Both the position numbers and the translations under genes were made by a program. Below, one piece after another: positions 34,215 to 46,890 of a stretch of DNA of 64,000 bases (positions within the stretch are counted from its first letter, which is position 1; the number at the start of each line of letters is the position of its first letter). This DNA comes from Fragilariopsis cylindrus CCMP1102. Its lineage: Eukaryota; Bacillariophyta; Bacillariophyceae; Bacillariales; Bacillariaceae. The notes beneath the pieces were generated by a model. The model saw only the letters and a program-made list of their open reading frames with translations. It made no database searches and was not told where the DNA came from. The stretch is taken from the NCBI GenBank assembly GCA_900095095.1, contig FMBT01000299.1, positions 124,001 through 188,000 of the forward strand, read 5' to 3'.

Positions 34215-36599
34215 TTAGTTTTCGAGAGGAGACGTGGCTTTTGTTAAATTTCTGAGACATTCCTGCACATTTGAAGCTAATTTTTGATCTAAACATTCGA
34301 CTTTAATTTCGGCAATCCCTCCGGAATCATCAGGAAAGGAAACATTGACTGTACAAGTGAGTAGTTCTTCTTCTAGGACGACTCCAGAGTCAACGCCAGT
34401 ATCAGTTGTAATCTCGTATGATGCGGTATTTCCTTCGTATACAGCTTCAACGCGGTCGAATTGATCCTTCAAAGTATCTTTGATTAGTCGCAATCTATTA
34501 TCCGTCAAACTTGTACGAGGTTTTTTAGCCGATGATCCCTCTTCTTCTCCATTGTCATCTTCATCAATATTGCCTGCTCGGGGATGTCGACAGGGTTTGC
34601 TGCTCAGGCGGATTGATGCTGCACTGCTTTGCGCATGCATAATCAGAGCGATTAATGCATCAGCAATGACGTCTCCAGCTGGACTTGCATCCCACTCTAC
34701 AATGGCCACTCTTTCAGTTTTTCCTACATAAACACTTACCTTGTCTTGATGACAGCTGAACTTGTGACATGTCTTCTGCCCATCTTTACCGCCTCAACAA
34801 TCTGAGTCTCGGTCAATCCTGAAAACATCTCAGATAGAAATAAACGGAGCGTTTCAATCGAACCTGTAAATGGAACGTGCAGTTTCGAGGAAATTGATCC
34901 TACTCGTAGAGGAGTATACGTAGCTAAGTCGTCAGGTTTAACAATCTTGCTAGTGAAATTATGAGTAACAAGCACCCCCTGAACTTTTTCACCTTCCACT
35001 GGTTCCGACTCCCTTAAGGCTAATGACCCCATTACCTTTGCCGAACGTCGACGTGCGAATTTTAGCGACACGGTTTGTAGATTTGGTGGCATTGTAATAG
35101 TTCTGGATTTCAAAAAACAAAAATAAAAAGGCAATCGATTAGTGATGATAATAATGATGACGATAAAAAAAGTCTCATTCAAATAGATTCCATTCAATAG
35201 ATCGATATATATATATATATATATCGATCGATCGATCGAGTAATCGTGATCAGTCAGACTTTTCCTTAGGTAAACTTACGGTCTTTTATTCTCTGGAAGT
35301 TTCTATATGTAGTAATAGAGCACTTTTGAGTCTACCCATTTCATCTTTTGTCCATGAACAAGAATGATATGCTTCGGATCGACTTGCGTATAAAACTTCT
35401 GTTCTGCACAAAGTCTACATGAGCCGAAAAACTAACGTAGTCCACAAGACAATTCATTGGTTGACGTCGTCCTTCTAATGTAACAACCTCCGTTGGTTGG
35501 TTCATAATTTCCTTTGCTAATGTATGTTCGACGGCATACCCAGCAATTAATACACCATTTTTAGGATCCGATGCCCACCGGTCAAATAATTGTCGTGACA
35601 CACCACTTTGTAACATCCCCGGTGATGCAAATACAACACATGGTCCCGAATCACTAAAGTTATTAACATCAATTGATTTCAAATTTTGGATATAATTAAA
35701 ATTAAATGGATTACTAACATCCATTTGTGATCGTATCCTTGCATTCATCATGTTCGCGTAGGTTTGATATACTCGTAATGCTCTACTGGCAAGTTTACTT
35801 GCATACCAGATAGGTATGTTTTGTAAATGTGGATTAGATTGCCAATATTCATCTAAAATCAATAATAATTCCTGTGCACGTCCCAAGGCAAAGACTGGTA
35901 TCAAGCATCGTCCACCACGAGATACGACACGTTCAATTGCTCCTGTAAATCGTGCCTCACGTTCCGCACGACTTGCATGGACTTGTACACCGTATGTTGC
36001 CTCACACATTAATACATCTGGTTTCTTTTCTGGTAATTCTGCTGCCATTAAATGCCGATCATCTTCCATACTATAATCTCCGTATATAATAATGTTCGTC
36101 CACCAATATCTAACCAAAACATACAAGCACCTAATACATGACCAGCATTTAATGCATGAAAACTTAACCCACCAACTGTAACAGTTGTATGGAAATCAAT
36201 TAGTTCAATTTTATCCATACATGCTGCCAGATCCGTATCATTCCATAAGACGTCTTCTGCCTTGGCATTTTTCATTTGTAATAATCGATAATAATCACCA
36301 AGTAATAATCGTGTAACAGCTTTAGTTGGATGTGTCATAAAAATCCGTCCCTTGAATGATGTACGTTCTGTTAGATATGGTAATGATGCTGCATGATCTA
36401 AATGAAAATGTGTCACTAATAATACATCAATTTGATCTGGTTCCACTTGATCTAAATATGGTAATCCATTAATACCATCATATCCTGGATGTATCCCAAT
36501 ATCTAACATAATTGTCATATCACAAAATTGTACTAAATGACATGATCGTCCAACCTCCTGCCCTGAACCCAATGGGGTTATTCTCATTACATCCTCCAT
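34215..36599 (-). CDS. CPSF3: CPSF73 (CPSF3), pre-mRNA 3'-end endonuclease; frame broken at several points
   Basis: ATG at 36599. The metallo-beta-lactamase/beta-CASP nuclease starts ITPLGSGQEVGRSCHL and has the zinc motif HFHLDHAASLPYL, LNAGHVLGACMFW, GDYSMEDDRHLMA, GRAQELLLILDEYW, VVFASPGMLQSG, FSAHVDF and HIILVHG. A well-placed intron (35279-35103, ACC|GTAAGT ... AATCCAG|A) joins LPENKRP to TITMPPNLQTVSLKF. The C-terminal domain (HVPFTGSIETLRLFL, VAIVEWDASPAGDVIADALIALI) completes the protein. It cleaves pre-mRNA before polyadenylation. Frame changes occur near 36080 (before GDYS), 35415, 35360, 35320 and 34738. Four need one extra base; the one near 35320 needs two. The last could instead be a 29-nt intron. 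Protein conservation on both sides argues against an old pseudogene. Confidence 0.88.
35204..35240. repeat. TA and GATC simple repeats in CPSF73 intron
   Basis: A (TA)n run flanked by ATCGAT units and followed by four GATC units. Strongly self-complementary; it lies inside the intron. Confidence 0.85.
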
Positions 36600-36985
36600 T
36601 TTCTTTCTTTTGAATTTGTGTTTTCTCTTCTCTTTATCTTATCTTTTGTGTATGGTACACTTGTCTAATACTCAATACAGGATACTGTAGAAGGCCAAGT
36701 ATTTTTATGGTCTATCACATCGGTCTATCACATCGTTATCTTGGATCGTCGTGATCGGTGGGAAAAATTATTGACAATCTCTTCGTGGAGACAATCAGTC
36801 ACGGTACACTCGTGACTCATTATAAGGGAGGCTGCAAGAAATTAAGCAATTCGCATCATTATTTATTTGTTTTACTTTCGACATTTTCGTTATTTCATGA
36901 ATTCTAAAATTGAAATAACACTTTGAACAATCCGCAATTCAAATAGCATAGTAAGTTGATTCATTCAGGTGCTCATGAGATTCAA
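36600..36985. promoter_or_regulatory. Divergent intergenic region (CPSF73 / PqiA-like)
   Basis: 386 bp. A 13-bp unit, GGTCTATCACATC, occurs twice in direct tandem near 36709-36735 and could be a duplicated regulatory site. Promoter role inferred from orientation. Confidence 0.4.
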
Positions 36986-37785
36986 ATGATGGTCAACAAC
37001 AACAACAACAACAACAACAGTAATAACGCATCATGTCCACTGGTACCCCAAGCCGAAAGCAACGAAGTTCCTACACTTGGAGGTGGTGGACGTAATAGTT
37101 GTGTTGGTACCACATCGTCATCGGAAGAGGAAGAATATCAATCACCACTCGAAAGATTAATTACACAATCTACTGCAGAACAACGAGGGGATGATTTCAA
37201 TTTCAATTTCAATCATAATATCTCATCATCTTCTCAATTATTATGGGACCATGATGATGATGATGTTAATAATAACGTAAATAATGACTACAATGATAAT
37301 AATAATAGTCGAATGATTAGTCCTAGTATGGAACAAACATTATTACTAGGACCTTCAAAAAAACCATCATCGTCGTTGGTGACACTTATGGCTTGTATAT
37401 GCTGTCTACTACAAATATGTTTTATATGGGCATCATTTTTATCATCATCGTGGTTAGATACACGATTGATTGTCTCGATTTACAATTACAACAACGACAA
37501 TAGTAATAATAGTAGTAATAATAATAATAATGGTAGTAGTCAACTTCTACATTCAACAACATTAGGATCGTTATTATCAAGTCTACTTGGTACCAATCGA
37601 CATTGGACCGCAATTGCATTAGTTTTCACATCACTCATATTACCTTGCCTTTGTGCAATTTCTGGAATTATGGCTATCATCGATGATCGAATTGAACAAA
37701 ACAAAATGTTTGTGGATGCTAATAATAATAATAATAATACAGGAAGTTTGTACTACGTGACAAGACGACAACTCAATAAACGACG

Positions 37786-37816
<31 letters not shown>

Positions 37817-39083
37817 CAATCGAACAATAATAATTATTATCCAAGGATATTTCTAGAATATATTGCAAGAATTGGATTTTCAATATTTTTTATACTATTA
37901 ATTTTAGATATCGGTACATCATCGTCAATTGAAATTGAATTCAATAATACAAGTTTCGTTTTTATTAATCAAATTCAAGGTGGTATGGTCGTTTATGCGT
38001 TAGGTATACTTTGTACACTTTTGGTAATAACACTTCTTCGTTTGGGTAGAACAACAAAGTCACATTTATCAAAATTTGACAACACAGACGCTGCTATTAC
38101 AAATAATAATACAATACACAGTGTACTACTTTCAACAATAATGATTTATTATATCATGAACAACAAGAATACTTCAGGAAAAGAAGAAGGAATAAACAAC
38201 AGAGTCAAGATTTTCAATACTCCTGGCAAGTTTCATCTAATGAATTATTTGCCGGTAGTAATAACGAACAAGAAGAAGATGGAAATGATAACATGGAATT
38301 GCAAACACCATTGCTACTAAGTCATGATGAACATGAACCAGCAGTAATAATAATAATAATAATATTGGTGCTGGTGGTGATACGAATTTCTTGTTTATCT
38401 CAGAGGCTGCTGAAGAAGAAGATATGTTCGATCATGATATAAGCCAATATTTGACCGGAACAATGCCGACTGAGACATCGAATCTAACTTCTGTTTCTGT
38501 TTTACCTTTCTGGAAACGAGCTATGTTATACGAACTAATAGTACTTTCTATACTGCTTTGGTTACCAACACTTTTTCTACCACTATTTCGATTACAATAT
38601 GATGGTATAATGTCTGATTTTATGTCAGATATTTCCTTTTCTGTTAAACTTTGGAACTTCCCAGTCCTATTATGGGAACGAGGTATCTCTGCTGGAACAA
38701 ATCGAGGGATGCTTATTATAATAGAAAGTATTGTACTACTACTTGTTTTTATTTGTCCAATCTTGGCGAATATATTAGCAATCTGTACTTGGGTATCTGA
38801 CACGCACACAAGTAAGACATACTGTAAAAATCTACTCTGGATGATCCAACCATTCCTTGGTAGTATCATTTTTGGTATTACAATATATTTATCTATACCA
38901 GCTTTTGAGGCAGTTTTTGAGTATGTTACAGACACATACAGTCATGGACTATGTAAGAAATTTGAGATCTTCACCACAGACACTTGCTTGACAATTCAGG
39001 CTCAACCATCGATGGGATTGTACTTCCTATTGGGACAAGCATTAGTCCTGGAAATATTTGTGTTAGTTACGTTGACATGGTAG
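36986..39083 (+). CDS. Multi-pass membrane protein, PqiA-like; frame changes in the central linker
   Basis: The start is taken at the ATG pair 36986/36989, as the frame above has only a TTG. The N-terminus is Asn/Asp-rich. Two related membrane halves follow. The first (37380-38050) has VTLMACICCLLQICFIW, AIALVFTSLILPCLCA and GGMVVYALGILCTLLVITLL. The second (38500-39080) has YELIVLSILLWLPTLFLPLF, IIIESIVLLLVFICPILAN and a final GLYFLLGQALVLEIFVLV. The duplicated half-units with LP and (I/L)CP turn motifs resemble paraquat-inducible protein A, which in bacteria works with MCE-type lipid transport; this is a tentative match. Between the halves (38100-38400) the acidic linker is spread over three frames around ATA/AAT repeats, so either small introns are missed or indels are present. 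Confidence 0.5.
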
Positions 39084-39413
39084 TACGGTAGTTCTTGTTC
39101 TGTGTATTTATTATATAGATTCCAATTAATATAATAGATATATACATAATTTTGTAGTTTTACATAGTAAAATTTAAAAAGGATTATAAGTCAGTATGTA
39201 GGCACAAGACTAGCTAGCTAGAACTAAGACTGATATTTTATCATAACATGACAATTGGTTTGATACTGTCCTATTATTTTTTCATAAGCTGTGTAGTAGA
39301 AATTTTGAATTAATGATTATTAATATATTTATTCCCGAAGGATTTCGACGTCAATGTGAAGTATTTAGTGGCGAAATCATTTTTGAAAACGCTCCAAATA
39401 ATTATACTTAAAT
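39084..39413. other. Convergent 3' intergenic region
   Basis: 330 bp between convergent stops; AT-rich with no feature I can support beyond expected 3' UTRs. Confidence 0.5.
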
Positions 39414-42400
39414 TTATAGCTCCGTCAAATCGTCTTGATCAGTCAACTGCTCCATCATATCCGCAACACTGTACTTAATGTTGGAAAACATGCGTCTGAA
39501 CATGACTTCGAGTTGATCAAACTTGCCATGAGGCTGCTGGATATTATTGTGAGCTATCTGGCAAATCTGCCCAAGCCTGACAATACGGTTCTTCAAATCG
39601 TTACGTCGTTCCATACTTTGGCTTTCGTGGAAACCCTTTTGTTTGGAGACTAGCATCTCGTAAACACCTTTATCAAGCGGTGGACCAGATGAATTCTCTT
39701 CCGAAGCTGGAGGAAGTTCTAAGTTTAGTTTAGCTTTTTCTTCATCGGGGATGTCTAGACCTTCAATTAATAACTTCTGCTTGCGGAGAGTATCTTCAGT
39801 TTCATACCATGAGGACTTCCATTCCTCGTTCAACTTTCCGTCTTCGGATTCTTCAATACGAAGAAGCTGTTGCAAGCTTTCTGAACCATCAGCAGGTGGA
39901 CAACGATCAGCAATATGGATCAATATCGATAAAAACTCGTTTTGAGTTGCGTCGCTCTCTTTAAATTGCTTGCTCTTCTGGTAACAGAAACGCAAGTACA
40001 TCTGTTCCAAAACAGCACAGAGATGGACAGCAATTGGCAAATACTCGTGCATCTCGGCGACCATGGTCAGAACGTTATGGTCCATAGCAAGGGTGCCATC
40101 ATCAAAAGTATAACCAAAGCTCGTTGCAACACCCTGGGAAAGTTCCAAGTAGTCGTCCGAAGTTTTGCCTTCACAGAACTCTTCCAAAGTAGAACCTGCC
40201 ATCCATTCGATTTGATTCTCAGTCACGGTTGGGAAACAGTTTTGAGAGCGTTGAATCTTGCGGATAGCAGTAGCAAAGGCAGGATTTTCGGTATCATCAA
40301 ACATGAATTGCTTTGTGTTACTGGGATCGTTTGCAGCAGCAAGAGAACCGACCAATGACATCAACGGATATCTCGGTTGTTTTCCTGTTACTTGCGAAAT
40401 CTGACCAAGCATTAGATTTTCGATATATGACCAATTCATACCAAGATAAATAACATTACCCTGGACATCCATACCACGACGGCCTGCACGACCCTGCATC
40501 TGCTGAGCAATAAGAGGAGTCAGATCATCACCCATATCACCACAGAAAATGCATGATCGGAAAGGCATGTTGACACCGTAAGCTAACGCAGAGTCAGAAA
40601 AGACAACCGCGAGACGACCTTGTGATGCAAGCATTTGCACCTGACGACGATAACAAGAGAAGCCAACTTCGTTCGTGTAGATAGCAATACCACGACGTAA
40701 TCCACGAATAAGTGCGTGGTTAATATCAACTTTCTCTCCTGACTTCTTCATGTCGCTGATAATGTTTTCTATCTCACTAAAGTTAAGACGTTTTCCAGCA
40801 GATGAGAGGACGTACTTGTCGTGAGGGCGCGTTGTGTCCTCGTTGACAAGCGAATCGTCAGTAAAGCCAGCCTGGGCGTCCGCTTCGGCCTCAGCGGCAT
40901 TTACTCGAGTGGCCTGGCCTTCAGCTACCTTCCTCATTTGCGCCTTTTCACGTGCGACCCTAATGAGATCCTTACGATAGTCGGGGAACTCGGCAACCTG
41001 ATCGCTTTCAAGGCGGGCGAGAACCTTCTTGAACATATCAAAAGCTCCGTACGTGTTCAATTGAAATGCAACTGCTGGTAACAACTCAGACGCTTTCAGC
41101 TGCTTGACAACATCATACAAATCGTCGCTGACATCAGTCTTCGCGACAAGAGGTGGAGGTTCTTGGGCAGATCTCAATTTTTCATAAAGCTCGGGATGAG
41201 ATTGGGAAAGTACTGCGAGACGCTCTTTCAACCTGGTCTCGTACATTTTAGTTTGGTTCAATGTAATACGATTACTTTCGTCAACGTATTGATTAAAGAA
41301 GTTATCTGGGTTGTCCAAGTCTTCCAAAGCTGTAGCAGGGAACATAGCTTTCAATCGTTTCCACAAAGTCATCATATCGTGAGGAGTCATGGAGAGTGCG
41401 GAAATTAGTTCAGGCTGACTCTTCAATCGATCGGGAGTCATGGCCGCTATTGGGTGAAGCTTCTTCAACTTAGCCTCCTTTTTACCATCCTTTCCTTCCT
41501 CTTCCGTCACTACATAACGTTGTAAGTTGATGAATCTTGCATAGTGTTCTTTCAAAACAACTTCTTCCTCTTCTTCAGGTGCATCAATTACTGTTGCCTT
41601 TGCATGTTCCGCCAAAACGCTTTTAAACCAATCCCTCAATTGAGAGGCATTTCCGATAGTGGCACTTAGTGCTAACATTGGGCAGTTGCATGCCTTAATG
41701 ATTCTCTGAAGAGCATCTCCTTCCGGACCATTTAAGGTATGTACCTCATCAAGAACGAGGTAGTCAAACTGGTTGAAACCACCGTCGAGGATCATAAATT
41801 CGCGTTCTCCCTTGGTCATTTCGTCTCCTGCAATACCACGAACCTTGCTCAAACTTCTCTCTAACGCCATAGGAGTTCCAATGTAAACCTGAGCTTCACC
41901 GGTAACTTCCTGGAAAGTAATCTGTTCGGTACACACAGTAACGTTTCCCTTAAAGAACTGGTAGTAAAGGGATGCAACTTGCCATACTAAGACCTCACTG
42001 GGAAGAACAAAGAGGACAGGTCCGTTCGCATTCTTACAGGTATAGGTACTTAAAAGAGTTTTTCCAGATGAGGTAGGAGCACAAACTACAGCCGATTCCC
42101 GGTTGTCGATTGCTTCCAGGATATCAAACTGCCATGGTTCGAGCACAAAATTCCTGTTATAGCGACTGAGAGGGGGGAGACGATCCGCCATTTCGGTCAG
42201 TTGAAATGAGATAAGATTTTCCTTACCATTCATGAGTTTGCGAGAAAACTTCAAGGAATCTCTGTACGATCCACGGTTGTCACCACCGTCCTTGTACAAA
42301 CTTTTTAAAGTTGCAGCATCTGTACTAAGGATAATCTTAGTGGATTCCACCTTCTCATCCTTGTCCTTACTACTCTTAGATGACTTCTTGTCTTTGCTGT

Positions 42401-43426
42401 CTTTTTTGTCCTTTTTACTGGACTTTTTATCTGACTTCTTCTCCTCCTTTTTCCCTTCTTTCTTTGCAGCCTTTTCCACTTCAATCTCGTTATCAGATGA
42501 TTTAAATGAAGACATCTCCTGCAACGCCCAAAGAATGTCGAGGCACTCAGCCTCGGTACTGCCCAACACTCCCTGACGTAAATCACAAACAGCGAGATGG
42601 AGCATTTTGATCATACGGTGAATCTTTCCACTGGTAGTGTCACAACTAGTCTCTTGAAGTGCCTTCAGAGTTCGAAGATTAGAAAGTTTTTCTAAGTCAC
42701 GAACATGATCCTTTTTCATCTTGTCAGCTGCATTGGATGCTTTAATCGTATCTTTCGTCGATTTCTTTTCGGTACCCTTTTTTCCACCTTTTCCACCCTT
42801 CTTCGGCTTGGCGTTGGCAAGAGCTTCTTCGGCAGCATCTTTCGTTACCTGCTCCTCGGCTTCGATACGACGACGTTCCTTTTCTTCTTCCCACTTCACG
42901 GCTGGATCGAAAACGCTACCAGATGGTGGGGCCATATCCCGGAGAATCAAAGGAATGGAAGACTTTTGACGGACAGTGATAATCTTCTTTTTCGTTGATC
43001 TGTCGAAAACCTGGTGGAGAGTAAAGTTAAGTTATAATCCATTTGTGCCAAGAGAAGAGGAGAGAAGATCAAACATAATAAGCGCGCGTGAGCTACAATG
43101 CAAATGAAATCGGGGACTAAAAAATTTGGATTCTACCGAATAAAAACTTGGATGGAACAAAATTATCCTTCACAGCCAAACAATTATCGCATGTACTCTG
43201 CTATCTATAAAATATTTAAACGTACTTTATCAAAACCATCTCGATACATCAATGCCGTCTTATCAACCCAATAAACATCGAATGTACGGAGCTTAAACAA
43301 GAGATTTTCATCCGATACTTCGGCATCTGCCGCAGGAGCGGCAGCGGCGGAGGACGAGACTACTTGGGCATTGTTGGCGCTTGCGGCATTGGCGGCGCTT
43401 GCCTGGGGTGCAGGTACGAAAGACAT
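39414..43426 (-). CDS. Ski2-like DExH-box RNA helicase, DDX60-like
   Basis: Two exons, 43426-43226 and 43010-39414 (AAA|GTACGT ... CACCAG|G), 1,265 aa. The N-terminus is Ala-rich; residues 90-260 are highly charged Lys/Glu. The helicase has motif I CAPTSSGKT near 385, motif II DEVH near 495, motif III LALSATIG near 525, LIRGLRRGIAIYTNEVG and SDSALAYGVNMPFRS near 860-920, and motif VI QQMQGRAGRRGMD near 940. The order and the GLRRGIAIYTN block before a conditionally present ALAxGxNMP motif fit the DDX60/Ski2-like branch. DDX60 proteins unwind or bind RNA in the cytosol and act in antiviral sensing in animals; no antiviral role is shown here. The frame is fully intact. Confidence 0.85.
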
Positions 43427-44030
43427 GCACTACTTTAGAACTTCTTTTTGATTTTTTCAATCTGAAAATCGCAAGAAACTACGAGGGCGATTTGTTTGGT
43501 TTGTGTGTCTATTGAATTGAGGCACTACAATTAAGCGGCCTGTAACTTTTTATCGTCGTGTTATTTTTAGTACTGTGTGGAGCTACACAAGACGTGTTTT
43601 TTTTCAGCCAGCTAAATGGTGCACGGGGCAGCACGGGTAACAACATTCACGCACCATGGATCGAGCTACTACAGTGTACTAATAATATCCACGTATCACA
43701 CAATGTATGGTAGGAAAAAGGTCTGGACCAGTCGGTCAATATGTCTTTTTTGCGTGTCGTGTAATTTTATCAATTTAGAATTTTTTCTTCTTCGAACATC
43801 TTATTGAATATACTACAACGACGTTATTGAAGATTCTGAAGATCTCATTATCTCATTACTATCGGAAGCATCTGTTTCACCCATTGTTTGTGAAACGTAT
43901 CAAAGTCAGACAATAGAAATACTATACTAGCTACTAAGTAAAGTTGGATTTTTGAGGTGTATCACTAATTGATATAAACCTGAGTACCTAGTATTTGTCT
44001 TAATCTAAACTAAGTAGAATACACATAAAT
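43427..44030. other. 604-bp intergenic stretch
   Basis: Holds the promoter of the helicase gene and the 3' flank of the hydroxylase gene. Stops in all frames; no RNA gene or repeat recognised. Confidence 0.5.
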
Positions 44031-46032
44031 TTACAAATCAGGGCCAGTTTCAAGCGCTCCAATGCTTTCAAGGAAAGCAACTACAGGATGATCAGCATCA
44101 TATTTTTGTTTCGCGTAATAAAGAGCTGTTCCTCCACCTGTTCCAGTAACTGCATTGATGTTGGCTCCATTCTCTACTAAATACTTGACAACCTCTAGGT
44201 GGCCACCTCTAGCACCTTCATGAATCTATCGAAGCCAAAATGTAAGATATAAAATAGAATGAGCAGAGTAAAATGAAATTAGGAAAACTTCACTACAAAC
44301 GTGGGTAGTAAATAAAAGATGTCGCGATTCTGTTCTCAAACATTACTTACAGGTAGCCATCCATTAGCATCTCTCTTGTGGACTAAATCCTTCTTCTTTT
44401 CCACTTCAGTTTTCAACGTATCAAGATCACCACCCTGTGCTGCCAAGTGAGCCACTGTAGATCCTGTTACAGAGGATTTCCTCTTGGATTTTACGCCATT
44501 GGGATGAGTTTGAAGCCAATGATCCTCTTCAGGAGTACCCGCAAGTATATAAGAGGGAAGTCCACTTTGTTCGTTCTCATGCCCACCAGATCCTCGCATC
44601 AAAGAATCACGGTACTTTTGATCGACGTCTCTGTCCGCACCCTCATGCTTATGATTGTGACGGACGGAATGACCAATTGGCTCAAAGTGAACAAATAATT
44701 TGCAAAGAATCGTCCCTTGAGAGGAAAGGGTCGTCCATGAATAACCGAATGAGATTCGTAAAGAACCATATCACCTACGGAATAAATTTAATTTCGAGAA
44801 CATTAAATTTAGGGTAAGTGAAAAACAAGTACGCGTATCGCATCATATCGTATTGGCTAATTAAACAAATATGGAATGAATTATTGACAAATAGATCTGC
44901 CATACATACCTGGCATCATCGTAACGTTTTCGGCCCTTCCATCGTGACCAATAACCTCCAGAGGCCACGGTTCATCAACATCTTGAGCAACATTAATGAT
45001 AGCCGAAGATACTAAAGGTAGACGATCCACATGAGGTGCGAGAACGCTTCCTTCGTAGTAAACTCGTACACCATAAAGACTGCATTGAGTCAATTCCTGT
45101 CCATTCCAATCTGAGATTGTTTCTTTGGCTGCATCCCATATTTTTTGCTTTAATCCACTACCACCTACAACGTTTTCATGAAGGAAGATGATGAATTTCG
45201 GTTAGTGAAAATACTAAAACTAAATGACATGACAATGCTCATAAGTCATAATAACGTTGGAGAAGTTAATCCTCGCAATTAATTGCTGCATAGCTTACCT
45301 CCTCGCAATCCACATCTTCAACGCTAACCATTTTAGAGTGTGTCTCCCAATTGTTAGTGTATGTGTTACCTATTCCCCAGTTTTCGTCTTTGGGATAAGC
45401 CTTGTTTTTTTCCCAAAATGCTTGTACCAGGTCCCAAACAGCTTTTGGTGCTCTGATCTCTTTGTTGATATTGATATTGATAATGATAGGGGGGGGGGGG
45501 GGGATGAAAAATAAAAAACAGTGACGTTTAGTACAACTATTAGTGGAGTTTAATTATAACTTGTTGTTTATCAACAATAAGTTATCAAAAATATTCCATT
45601 CATAACAACAATCTCGTATAGTAGTAAGCATAATCAACTCTTACTTTTGTAGCCGACCTTGGTATAATTTTGCATACTTTGAGGTTGTCGCTTGGTCATC
45701 GCAATCCGATCGAGTTCATTCTGAACACAACGAGCTCCCTTTTTCTTAAAATGTTTTTTACACCCTTCCAGGTAATTATTGTACATAGATCGCTTATCTC
45801 CCAAAGGCTGTACGACCATATCCTCGTATTCTGCTGGTACAGGAATACTGGGATCCATATTATGTTCAAGCCACGGGTAGTTGTTAGTGATTTTTTCATA
45901 TTGCATTGGAAAAGATACATCAACTCCATACTCGACTGGTTCATCGTATGCATTTACGACAGAGAAAATCGTACTAACGCAACAAAAGACGGCACAGAGA
46001 CCTCGTAGAGTAAATACTGGTAGTAGCTTCAT
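44031..46032 (-). CDS. Secreted prolyl 4-hydroxylase-type 2OG-Fe(II) oxygenase with C-terminal ankyrin repeats
   Basis: Five exons: 46032-45645, 45459-45299, about 45168-44934, 44774-44351 and 44225-44031. Exon 1 begins with a signal peptide (MKLLPVFTLRGLCAVF ... VVNA). The catalytic part has YGVRVYYEGSVLAPHVDRLP (iron HxD) and, after the next intron, SVIHGRPFPLKGRFFAN (distal His and the 2OG-binding Lys). Ankyrin repeats follow: TGSTVAHLAAQGGDLDTLK and, across the last intron, DANGWLPIHEGARGGHLEVVK. Typical P4Hs end after the oxygenase, so the ankyrin tail is unusual. It probably hydroxylates prolines of secreted proteins; substrate unknown. Frame breaks: after FAN (one T short of FANLFVHFEP) and at the exon 2/3 junction (one base short). 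Confidence 0.82.
45489..45503 (+). repeat. G15 homopolymer in hydroxylase intron 1
   Basis: Fifteen consecutive G on the plus strand, so C15 in the transcript strand, inside intron 1. Length is likely unreliable in any assembly. Confidence 0.9.
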
Positions 46033-46786
46033 TATTGAATTTTGTATACTTCTTCTTCCTTTTCCTACTTATAATTCAATGTTATTTCGTGTTGATTTAT
46101 GGTCACTATGTGTTGGTTAGTATGTGAATTTTTGTGTATTTTTAAATTGTGTTTTTTTCTTCGCTTTTTGTTGTGACATAAAAACATAGGTGAAACATCT
46201 GTTATCATTTGTAGTCGCTAATGTTGCCGTTTGAGGGGTCATCTTTGTACCGACAGCAAATTACCACAATTACTTAGCTACGTTAAACAAGAACGAACGT
46301 GATTGATTCAAAAACACGATACAATTTCAATCTTGTAAACATAAAAAAAAATTCCAACAAAATTATTATGATATATTTTAATAGATTAAATAATAATATA
46401 TCACATTGAATGTATATTGCTATTATATTTATAATAGTATTATGCAAGTTAGGGAAGTTTAAATTTAACTACATCACTGATAAGTATTGTATTAATGCGC
46501 AAGCCCTGATAGTGTACACCATCTAGATGTACTGTTACCAAAAAAAACTAATATCATAATCCCACAATACTCATGAAGTATATTCACAGTATATTGCATG
46601 TAATTAAGATACAAAGAATAAGGTGAAGATGAAGACAGCTTCTGAATTCTAGATATATATAAGTCAACAAGATGATCTAATGTAGAGTTTTCTTGACGAA
46701 AATATAAACTTTTTTTGATTTAATCCCAAAGTAAACACACATAATTAATAAGGCCGTATAGTTTTTGGTTTTTATTTTATTTTTTT

Positions 46787-46824
<38 letters not shown>

Positions 46825-46890
46825 ATCTTAATAACAGGAGTCATCAAAAGAAAGATTATACTAGCGTACATCGACAGCAATACATATATC
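46033..46890. other. Intergenic stretch with TA microsatellite
   Basis: Very AT-rich. A (TA)n tract lies at about 46794-46821. It holds the hydroxylase promoter on the right strand side and the 3' end of the zinc-ribbon gene. No gene seen. Confidence 0.5.
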
